This document shows, piece after piece, positions 1 through 5,770 of a stretch of DNA of 5,984 bases; the first letter of the stretch is position 1, and every line of letters starts with the position of its first letter. The stretch is from Candidatus Rifleibacteriota bacterium (GTDB lineage: Bacteria; Muiribacteriota; Ozemobacteria; Ozemobacterales; Ozemobacteraceae): NCBI GenBank assembly GCA_028691595.1, contig JAQUZA010000212.1, positions 1 through 5,984 on the forward strand, written 5' to 3'. The translations under genes and the position numbers were made by a program. Under the pieces are notes generated by a model. The model worked only from the letters and a program-made list of their open reading frames with translations, was not told the DNA's origin and made no database searches.

Positions 1-2202
1 ATCGGTGCCGTGCCGGTAAGCTTCTACCAGCCCCGGGTCTTGTGAAAAATGGGCCAGCAGGCGCAATTCGATCTGCGAATAGTCGATCGAGACAAAAACA
101 TCGCCCGTTCTTGGCGGAATGAAAGCCCGGCGAATCTTGCGGCCCCATTCTGTCTTGATCGGTATATTCTGCATATTCGGGTTGGAGCTCGAAAGGCGGC
201 CGGTTGCCGTAACTGCCTGATTGAAGCTGGCGTGAATCAGGCCGGTCTTAGGGTTCACCAGAGAGGTCAATGATTCAGCATAGGTTGATTTAAGCTTTGC
301 CAGCTCACGATATTCGAGCAGATCACTACAGATGGGGTGATGAGCAGCAAGAAGGCGCAGCACTTCGCTGTCGGTCGAGAAACCGGTTTTGGTCTTCTTC
401 GGGGGTGTCAGGCCAAGATCTTTGAAGAGAACCTCCTGAAGCTGCTGGGTTGAATTCAGGTTGAACACACGGTTGGCATGAGCATGCACACTCGCCTCGA
501 GTTCGACCAGACGATCGCTCAGTTCTCTGGCAAGGTCGGTCAGGTAGCGCTCGTTCAGACCGATGCCAAAGCGTTCCATTCCCTGAATAATGGGCACCAG
601 GGGCATTTCAAGTTCATTAAAAAGTTTAAGCAGCTTCTTTTCAGACAATTCACGTTTAAGAATCGGGTAAAGATGCATAGTTAAGAGAACATCCTGGCAG
701 CCGTAGTCTTTGGCAGCAACCAGATCAACCCCGGCAAAACTGCCTCCGGCGGTAACTTTGTTGAATTCGCTGACCTCGAAGTTCAACAGGCTGCGCCCGA
801 GGCTCTTGAGGGCATTAGACCGGGTCGGATCGATGACATAGGCTGCCAGCAACGTATCAAAGAGGTCTGTACCAACACTCACCCCTTCTTCGGCAAGAAA
901 AGCCAGGTCAAATTTGAGATTGTGCCCGACAATCAGCCTCTTACCGATATTCTGGCGCAAAAAGGCAAAAAATTCTTCGGGCTCGATCTGGTCTTCGGGC
1001 GACAGGCCAAGATAGCTGTGACGCAGCGGCACATAAACCGCATGATCGGTCGCGGTAGCAAAAGACACCCCGACTATATGATTGCTGACCGGGTCAAACC
1101 CGCTGGTTTCAACATCCAGACAAAGAATCTCCCCTACCCCGGCCCAGTATTTAATAAAATCAGCCATGTTGCTGATGATGAGCTTTTCGCCGGGAATAGC
1201 CTGACCGGCTTCGAGACCGGGCAGAGTATCTACCGCAGCCAAAGTGGCAGCACCAGCCTCTGCCCCGGCTTCACCCGTCGATTCAGCCAGCCCTGCCTGA
1301 GCAGCGGCATTGCGATTGCGGGCATGCAGGTCATGGCCGGCAAATTCGCGATACAATGAGTTGAATTCGAAGCGCTGCAGAAAACCGGTAAAGGCGTCTG
1401 AATTGAGATTGTCAGGGTTCCATTGCAGTTCAGATGGCTGAGCGTAGGTCGGCACATCGGTTCTGATCGTGGCAAGATCGTGCGACAGCCTTGCCATCGG
1501 CTCATCATCGAGAAGTTTCTGCCGGAGTTTGTCGTTATCAACCTTGTCAATCTCGCTGTATAAGCGGTCAACACTGCCAAACTGCTGAATCAGAGCCAAG
1601 CCCTTCTTCTCGCCAATGCCTTTGACACCCGGGATGTTGTCTGACGAATCACCCATCAAAGCTTTGAGCTCGATGATTCCGGGGGGGGGAAAGCCGTATT
1701 CCTTGACGAACTCTTGAGGATCGATCTCGCGGGTATCACTGACACCTTTCTGACAGAGTTCGACCGTGACCCGGTCATCGATAAGCTGCAGCAGATCGCG
1801 ATCTCCGGTGACGATACTAACTTCATATTCTGCCGAGAGACTTCTGGCTGCCGAACCGATCAGATCATCGGCCTCATAATCTTCGTGGGTCATGATCTTG
1901 ATGCCGAGAGCCTCAACGGCTTTATGGGCAAGCGGCATCTGCGCCAGAAGTTCTTCGGGGGTGGGCTTGCGCTTCGCTTTGTAATCAGCAAAAAGTTTGC
2001 GCCTGAAGGTGTTACGTGAAGTATCGAATGCAACGGCAATAAGATCAGGCCGGCGATCTTTGAGCATCTTGAGCAACATGCGCAGAAAGCCATAAAGAGC
2101 ACCGGTCTGCTGACCATCACTTGTTTTCAGTCGCTGGTTCTGAAAAGCGTAAAAGGCGCGAAAAATAATGTTGTTTCCGTCAATCAGCAGGCAGCGTGGC
2201 AT
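1..2202 (-). CDS. polA: DNA polymerase I, N-terminal 734 residues (runs off left edge)
   Basis: Replicative repair polymerase that removes RNA primers and fills gaps in the cytoplasm. I translated the minus strand by hand and found no stop from the ATG at 2202-2200 to base 1. The 5'-nuclease domain (about 1-290) has LLIDGNN near D8, AFD with D60, YEADDL (E110, D112, D113), TGDRD (D134, D136), then MGDSSDNIPG (D185, D188) leading into the helix-hairpin-helix GVKGIGEK. An Ala/Gly/Glu-rich linker follows (about 298-338). The 3'-5' exonuclease domain keeps all motifs: LDVET (D363, E365), GHNLKFD (D432) and YGCQD (Y500, D504), so proofreading should be active. The polymerase domain shows TGRLSSSNPNMQNIP and motif A DYSQIELR (707-714, against 705 in E. 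coli). About 195 C-terminal residues, with motifs B and C, lie outside the window. The start is supported by a GGAGGGG site. The gene is divergent from the debranching enzyme gene. A C9 run (1681-1689) encodes Pro-Pro-Pro and is in frame. Confidence 0.97.
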   Translation of the reverse strand, partial: MPRCLLIDGNNIIFRAFYAFQNQRLKTSDGQQTGALYGFLRMLLKMLKDRRPDLIAVAFDTSRNTFRRKLFADYKAKRKPTPEELLAQMPLAHKAVEALGIKIMTHEDYEADDLIGSAARSLSAEYEVSIVTGDRDLLQLIDDRVTVELCQKGVSDTREIDPQEFVKEYGFPPPGIIELKALMGDSSDNIPGVKGIGEKKGLALIQQFGSVDRLYSEIDKVDNDKLRQKLLDDEPMARLSHDLATIRTDVPTYAQPSELQWNPDNLNSDAFTGFLQRFEFNSLYREFAGHDLHARNRNAAAQAGLAESTGEAGAEAGAATLAAVDTLPGLEAGQAIPGEKLIISNMADFIKYWAGVGEILCLDVETSGFDPVSNHIVGVSFATATDHAVYVPLRHSYLGLSPEDQIEPEEFFAFLRQNIGKRLIVGHNLKFDLAFLAEEGVSVGTDLFDTLLAAYVIDPTRSNALKSLGRSLLNFEVSEFNKVTAGGSFAGVDLVAAKDYGCQDVLLTMHLYPILKRELSEKKLLKLFNELEMPLVPIIQGMERFGIGLNERYLTDLARELSDRLVELEASVHAHANRVFNLNSTQQLQEVLFKDLGLTPPKKTKTGFSTDSEVLRLLAAHHPICSDLLEYRELAKLKSTYAESLTSLVNPKTGLIHASFNQAVTATGRLSSSNPNMQNIPIKTEWGRKIRRAFIPPRTGDVFVSIDYSQIELRLLAHFSQDPGLVEAYRHGTD

Positions 2203-2205
2203 TTA

Positions 2206-2212
2206 CCCCTCC
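2206..2212 (-). promoter_or_regulatory. Ribosome binding site of polA
   Basis: On the minus strand GGAGGGG lies three bases upstream of the ATG at 2202. It is a strong Shine-Dalgarno match and fixes the polA start. The next residues (PRCLLIDGNN) match the usual N-terminus of the 5'-nuclease domain. Confidence 0.8.
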
Positions 2213-2304
2213 GGCTCTATTTTTTCAGCAACAGTATACATCATATTACTGCAGTCGCGCTCCCTTTTCGTGGCAACAAATTCAGCCGCCTGTAAACTGG
2301 TAAT

Positions 2305-2338
2305 ATTATACAAATAGAAAAGCAATCACGTTTGTCAA
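2305..2338 (-). promoter_or_regulatory. Candidate polA promoter elements (TATAAT and TTGACA)
   Basis: On the minus strand there is a perfect -10 hexamer TATAAT (2310-2305) and a perfect -35 hexamer TTGACA (2338-2333), but 22 bases separate them instead of about 17. Either the TATAAT works with another, poor -35 or an activator, or one of the two matches is fortuitous. Use of this TATAAT would give a leader of roughly 95 bases. A second possible -10, TATACT, lies at 2238-2233 without a good -35. Confidence 0.35.
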
Positions 2339-2341
2339 ACG
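2329..2341. promoter_or_regulatory. 13-bp perfect palindrome, possible operator
   Basis: The sequence reads CGTTTG-T-CAAACG: two perfect 6-base arms around one central base. It lies between the two divergent genes and covers the TTGACA hexamer facing polA, where a dimeric repressor could bind. No protein can be named for it, and an inverted repeat this short can arise by chance. Confidence 0.3.
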
Positions 2342-2385
2342 AGGTGCTTATGCGCGAACGCCACAGCATTGGCGCGGTCGGGTAT

Positions 2386-2412
2386 TTGCTTTTGGGGCGC
2401 GGGTGGTATAGA
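2386..2412 (+). promoter_or_regulatory. Candidate promoter of the debranching enzyme / atp operon
   Basis: An extended -10 element, TG-G-TATAGA, lies at 2404-2412. It is preceded by TTGCTT at 2386-2391, a weak -35 with a short 15-base spacer. The likely transcription start is near 2419, giving a leader of about 30 bases before the ATG at 2449. An extended -10 can work with a weak -35, so the call is plausible but based on motifs alone. It is the only promoter-like sequence I found upstream of the plus-strand genes. Confidence 0.4.
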
Positions 2413-2436
2413 CTTCGCCTTGGCAATATTAATTTC

Positions 2437-2441
2437 AGGAG
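2437..2441 (+). promoter_or_regulatory. Ribosome binding site of the debranching enzyme gene
   Basis: AGGAG lies seven bases before the ATG at 2449. This spacing favours 2449 over the in-frame ATG at 2443, which is only one base away from the site, and over the far upstream TTG at 2332. Confidence 0.75.
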
Positions 2442-2448
2442 AATGTTA

Positions 2449-4437
2449 ATGACCACTACCGGGCGCGAAATTCAATCGGACATTTCAAGAGCGACGCGGC
2501 AGGAATGGTTGCTAACCAACGGAATCGGCGGGTTTGCCAGTTCGACGATTCCCTGCATCAATACGCGCCGTTATCATGGGCTGCTGGTGGCGGCGCAACG
2601 GCCCCCGGTCGAGCGGCTGGTACTCGTGTCGCGACTCGAAGAAACACTCGTTATCGACCGCAACGAGTTTTCGCTTTCGACCTGTATTCACAGTGAAGAC
2701 ATTAAAAACCCGGCCGGTTATCTGCACCTCGAGCGCTTTGAGCGTGAGCCTCTGCCGACCTGGTATTACCAGATACGTGATGTCATGCTCATCAAAACCA
2801 TCAGTATGGTCTACGGCCAGAACACGACTCTGGTTACCTACAAACTGCTCGGTAACAGCCGCAAGGTCAGCCTGCGGGTCAGGCCGCATTTTCTTTTCAG
2901 GGATTTTCACGGCAACATGTATGAGAGTGCCGGCATGGAAGACTGCGCCGAGATTTTTGCCCGCCAGATGCGCCTGCAGCCATTTTCTAACGCCCCTGAA
3001 CTGTTCATCAGATGGGATCGTGGTAAATTCGTCGAAGACCGGAAATGGCACAAGGACATTCTGCTGCAGATGGAAGAAGAGCGAGGTCTGCCGGCTCTCG
3101 AAGACGATTTTTCGTGCGGATATCTTGAAGTAACGCCTTTCAGTGGCTCAGCTTCGTTGATTTTTTCTGACAAGCCAATCAATTCATTCAACCCCATGGA
3201 CCTACGCAAGCGCGAAGAGCAGCGCCTTGAAAGCATTGCCGGCTCTCTGCACTCGACCGACCTGCTGCTGCGTCGCCTGCTGCTTGCCGCTGACCAGTTC
3301 ATCGTCGAACGGCAGAGCACCGCCAGCCGCACCATCATTGCCGGTTACCCATGGTTTTCTGACTGGGGGCGCGACAGCCTGATTTCGTTGCCGGGTCTCA
3401 CACTGGTTACCGGGCGCTTCGACGATGCCAGATCGATACTGCGCACCTTTGCCGGCGCAATTCAGAACGGTCTGGTGCCGAACTGTTTTGCAGACAGCGG
3501 CAATGATGCCTCTTACAATAGCGTCGACGCTTCTCTGTGGTTTTTTGTCGCCGCCTACAAGTTTATTGAATACACCGATGACTACGAGTTCGTGCGCGAG
3601 CACCTTTTCGAGGGTATGACCTCGATCATCGAAGCTTTTCAGCACGGCACCCGCTACGAAATTCGCATGGACGAAGAAGATTCGCTCATCAGTGCCGGAA
3701 CCCCTGACGTGCAGCTGACCTGGATGGATGCCAAAGTCGATGGCCGGGTGGTGACTCCGCGCAACGGCAAAGCGGTCGAAGTTAACGCCCTCTGGTATAA
3801 CGCCCTGCGAATTTACGCCATTTTCGAGGAAAAATTCGAAGGTCATTCGCGCGAAATTACTGCCCTGGCCAAAAAGGTCAGGAGTTCCTTTCACAAAGTC
3901 TTCTGGAATGACCGCAAAAAATGCCTTTTCGACTACATAAAACCAGACGGCAAGCCTGATCTGTCGTTCAGGCCGAATCAGATTTTTGCCGTATTTCTTC
4001 CCTTCAACCTGCTCGAGCATGCCGACGAAAAGGCTGTGGTCGACGCGGTTTTTTCGAAGCTTTACACCTCTTACGGCCTGCGCAGCCTTGCCCCCAGCGA
4101 TGAGCGTTATGAAGGCTTTTATGGTGGTGACCGGGTCAAGCGTGATGCGGCCTACCATCAGGGCACTGTCTGGGGCTTTCTGACCGGGCCGTTCATCAGC
4201 TCGTATCTCAAGGTCAACAATTTCTCGATGGAATCACAGCTGCGCGCTTCGCTGATGATAGAGCCTTTCATCAACCATCTCAATCGTGAAGCCTGCATCT
4301 GCAGCATTTCTGAAATATTTGACGGCAATATGCCGCACAGCCCGCGCGGCTGCTTTGCCCAGGCCTGGAGCGTCGCCGAACTGCTGCGCTGCTATATTGA
4401 AGACATCAAGGGGCAGAAGCCGACTCTGGTCATATGA
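2449..4437 (+). CDS. Glycogen debranching enzyme, amylo-alpha-1,6-glucosidase type (GDE_N + GDE_C, GH133-like)
   Basis: A cytoplasmic enzyme expected to hydrolyse alpha-1,6 branch points of glycogen or limit dextrins. The protein has 662 residues, the usual size for bacterial and archaeal forms that lack the 4-alpha-glucanotransferase domain of the eukaryotic enzyme. The N-terminal domain opens with EWLLTNGIGGFASST (19-33) and NTRRYHGLLVA (38-48), hallmarks of GDE_N. The C-terminal alpha/alpha-barrel domain (about 270-655) has GYPWFSDWGRDS (299-310), LVPNCF (342-347), TWMDAKVDG with D427, RPNQIFAV (508-515), YHQGTVWG (569-576) and SEIFDGNMPHSPRGC starting at 621. The acidic residues in the WMD and SEIFDG motifs are the likely catalytic pair, by family analogy. 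There is no signal peptide. The start at 2449 is set by AGGAG. The stop overlaps the atpZ start (ATGA), which suggests translational coupling. The family is clear; the exact substrate is inferred. Confidence 0.92.
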   Translation: MTTTGREIQSDISRATRQEWLLTNGIGGFASSTIPCINTRRYHGLLVAAQRPPVERLVLVSRLEETLVIDRNEFSLSTCIHSEDIKNPAGYLHLERFEREPLPTWYYQIRDVMLIKTISMVYGQNTTLVTYKLLGNSRKVSLRVRPHFLFRDFHGNMYESAGMEDCAEIFARQMRLQPFSNAPELFIRWDRGKFVEDRKWHKDILLQMEEERGLPALEDDFSCGYLEVTPFSGSASLIFSDKPINSFNPMDLRKREEQRLESIAGSLHSTDLLLRRLLLAADQFIVERQSTASRTIIAGYPWFSDWGRDSLISLPGLTLVTGRFDDARSILRTFAGAIQNGLVPNCFADSGNDASYNSVDASLWFFVAAYKFIEYTDDYEFVREHLFEGMTSIIEAFQHGTRYEIRMDEEDSLISAGTPDVQLTWMDAKVDGRVVTPRNGKAVEVNALWYNALRIYAIFEEKFEGHSREITALAKKVRSSFHKVFWNDRKKCLFDYIKPDGKPDLSFRPNQIFAVFLPFNLLEHADEKAVVDAVFSKLYTSYGLRSLAPSDERYEGFYGGDRVKRDAAYHQGTVWGFLTGPFISSYLKVNNFSMESQLRASLMIEPFINHLNREACICSISEIFDGNMPHSPRGCFAQAWSVAELLRCYIEDIKGQKPTLVI

Positions 4438-4712
4438 GCCGCGACCCTGAGCAGCACAAGATGATCAGGCAGACCGGCATGCTCGGCAACGTTTTGAGCA
4501 CCGGTCTAACCGGCGGGGTGTGCCTGGCCATAAGTCTTTTTGCCGGTTACCAGATCGACAAGCATTTTAACACCTCACCTTACGGGGTGTCGGGCGGCAT
4601 ATTTTTCGGTCTGGCAGCGGCGGGCGTGCAGACCTGGAAGCAGTTGAGCGAAAGTATGAGAGCATTCAAGCGTGAACAGAACCGAACTGAAAACAATACT
4701 CCGCAGCTGTGA
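4434..4712 (+). CDS. atpZ: AtpZ/AtpI-family membrane protein (ATP synthase accessory subunit)
   Basis: A small protein of 92 residues with two predicted membrane helices (about 20-39 and 49-68), joined by a short loop with GYQIDKHF and Pro49. This matches the ATPase_gene1 hairpin family found directly before Fo genes. The helix ends and the Asp42/Pro49 spacing are typical, and the charged tail (SMRAFKREQNR) should be cytoplasmic. Proposed roles are support of Fo assembly and Mg2+ uptake together with AtpI; neither can be read from the sequence. The ATG shares four bases with the stop of the debranching enzyme gene and has no clear Shine-Dalgarno of its own, so it probably depends on ribosomes finishing the upstream gene. 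An internal ATG at 4461 (Met10) is a possible alternative start that would keep both helices. Confidence 0.85.
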   Translation: MSRDPEQHKMIRQTGMLGNVLSTGLTGGVCLAISLFAGYQIDKHFNTSPYGVSGGIFFGLAAAGVQTWKQLSESMRAFKREQNRTENNTPQL

Positions 4713-5067
4713 GCGGCTGGTAATGGCTTCCGGCCTGGCCGGTCTTGCCGTTCTGCTGGTGCTGTGGCTGCAGACCGGCAAATTTTACTATTCGTCGCTG
4801 ATAGGTTATTATCTGGGAAGTTTGAGTTTTGTAGTCTTGATTGAAGGTTTTGTGGCGCTCGAAAAAGCCCCGGCCTGGTTCAATGTGCCGGCCCTGATTT
4901 TTTCGAACCTCAAACTGCTTTTTATCGGACTGCTGGTTTTTGTTCTCTCGCGGCTGGGGTTCTCAGTTGTCGAAATCGTCATCGGCATCTTTATCAGTCA
5001 GCTTGCAGTGCTTTTTTCGGTGGTCGTTACGATTTACATTAATCACCAGACTGCCGATAAGGTTTAA
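4672..5067 (+). CDS. atpI: ATP synthase protein I (AtpI)
   Basis: A hydrophobic protein of 131 residues with four predicted membrane helices (about 17-33, 41-60, 75-93 and 97-120) and the sequence SNLKLLFIG entering helix three, as in the ATP synthase I family. In studied bacteria AtpI helps assemble the c-ring. Its place between atpZ and atpB supports the call. The start is uncertain. GTG at 4672 gives a basic N-terminal stretch before helix one and a 41-base overlap with atpZ, but only a weak ribosome binding site. ATG at 4723 would give 114 residues, a 10-base gap after atpZ and a GAGCGG sequence upstream. The 131-residue form is near the family's usual length, so I kept GTG. Confidence 0.8.
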   Translation: MNRTELKTILRSCERLVMASGLAGLAVLLVLWLQTGKFYYSSLIGYYLGSLSFVVLIEGFVALEKAPAWFNVPALIFSNLKLLFIGLLVFVLSRLGFSVVEIVIGIFISQLAVLFSVVVTIYINHQTADKV

Positions 5068-5079
5068 ACAGAGCGAAAC

Positions 5080-5754
5080 ATGCACGCACTTGAACAGAAA
5101 ATTTTTTATCTTTTTGCTTTTATTCCGGCTTCACCCGGCGCTGTGCTGCCATGGCTGATTACAGCTGTGCTGGCGACGGCCTGCTGGTTTTTTACCCGCA
5201 AACTCGACGACCAGCCGGGCCGTGGTCAGGCAACTCTCGAATTCATCTATGAAGGCCTCGAAAGCCTGATGACCACTATTGTCGGCCAGAAGAACGTTCG
5301 CAGGCTGATGCCGGTCATGTCGACCATTTTTATCTATATATTTTCGAGCAATATTCTCGGCCTGGTACCGGGCCTCAAATCGCCGACCAGCCTGTTTTCG
5401 AACTGTCTGGGCATGGCCCTGATCGTCTTTGTCTACACGTTCTACCTCGGCATCAGCACCCATGGGTTCGGTTACATCAAACACTTCACCGGCAACATCT
5501 GGTGGATGGCCCCGCTGATGCTTCCCATTCATATCATCGGCGAGATTTCGAGGCCGATAAGCTTGACATTGAGACTGTTCGGCAACATCATGGGCGAAGA
5601 CGTGGTAATTCTGGTGCTCACCGTGGCCCTGTTTCCGCTGCTCGTTCCACTGCCGATGTATATGATGGCCATCTTCACCAGCCTGCTGCAGGCATTAGTT
5701 TTCACAATTCTGACCGGTGTGTATTTGTCCGGGGCCCTTTCAGAAGGGCACTGA
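5080..5754 (+). CDS. atpB: F1Fo ATP synthase subunit a
   Basis: Stator subunit that carries the two ion half-channels and meets the c-ring in the inner membrane. The protein has 224 residues, the short version found in many bacteria (E. coli has 271). Helix one spans about 22-38. SSNILGLVPG (89-98) is the conserved motif of helix two. The signature SRPISLTLRLFGNIMGE contains the essential arginine R165 (E. coli R210), with E173 near the E219 position. Near the C-terminus Q204 in LLQALVF matches E. coli Q252, and the protein ends VYLSGALSEGH. The gene starts 12 bases after the atpI stop, with only a weak AGAG upstream, and is followed 16 bases later by atpE. H151 and E155 are unusual (see findings). 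Confidence 0.97.
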   Translation: MHALEQKIFYLFAFIPASPGAVLPWLITAVLATACWFFTRKLDDQPGRGQATLEFIYEGLESLMTTIVGQKNVRRLMPVMSTIFIYIFSSNILGLVPGLKSPTSLFSNCLGMALIVFVYTFYLGISTHGFGYIKHFTGNIWWMAPLMLPIHIIGEISRPISLTLRLFGNIMGEDVVILVLTVALFPLLVPLPMYMMAIFTSLLQALVFTILTGVYLSGALSEGH

Positions 5755-5759
5755 TCAAC

Positions 5760-5765
5760 AGGAGG
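5760..5765 (+). promoter_or_regulatory. Strong ribosome binding site of atpE
   Basis: A perfect AGGAGG lies five bases before the ATG at 5771, by far the best Shine-Dalgarno in the atp cluster; atpZ, atpI and atpB have weak sites. This fits the stoichiometry, since many c subunits are needed per complex against one subunit a. Confidence 0.85.
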
Positions 5766-5770
5766 ATATT

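Larger units (their letters stand above)
2203..2448. other. Divergent intergenic region between polA and the debranching enzyme gene
   Basis: This 246-bp stretch contains the ribosome binding sites, candidate promoters and palindrome listed separately. A weak hairpin (CGCCA and TGGCG, arms at 2359-2363 and 2370-2374, 6-base loop) lies upstream of the plus-strand -10. The half towards polA is AT-rich; the half towards the debranching gene is GC-rich. I see no small gene or riboswitch-like structure in it. Confidence 0.7.

Noticed and set aside
922..1359. Plus-strand open frame of 145 codons
   Set aside because: Antisense to the polA region coding the linker and proofreading domain, whose reading frame and motifs are unambiguous.
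1230..2120. Possible broken polA: separate short minus-strand frames and a G9 run suggested a frameshift
   Set aside because: Hand translation through the C9 run keeps the frame, and the residues align without a gap to the E. coli motif around YGxPP and LMGDSSDN. The short frames are out-of-frame shadows.
2359..2374. Hairpin CGCCA / TGGCG with a 6-base loop
   Set aside because: A 5-bp stem in GC-rich DNA is expected by chance. It has no T-run and is no terminator.
2375..2390. Sigma-54-like site with GG and GC 12 bases apart and TTGCT
   Set aside because: The -24 half lacks TGGCAC; only the GG matches. The extended -10 downstream is a better explanation.
2332..2448. In-frame extension of the debranching enzyme to a TTG start at 2332 (39 more residues)
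   Set aside because: No ribosome binding site at 2332, the extra residues do not resemble the GDE_N start, and the stretch holds promoter-like sequence. AGGAG seven bases before 2449 decides the start.
3202..4158. Open frame of 318 codons on the minus strand
   Set aside because: It lies wholly antisense inside the debranching enzyme gene, has no recognisable motifs, and reflects the codon pattern of the real gene.
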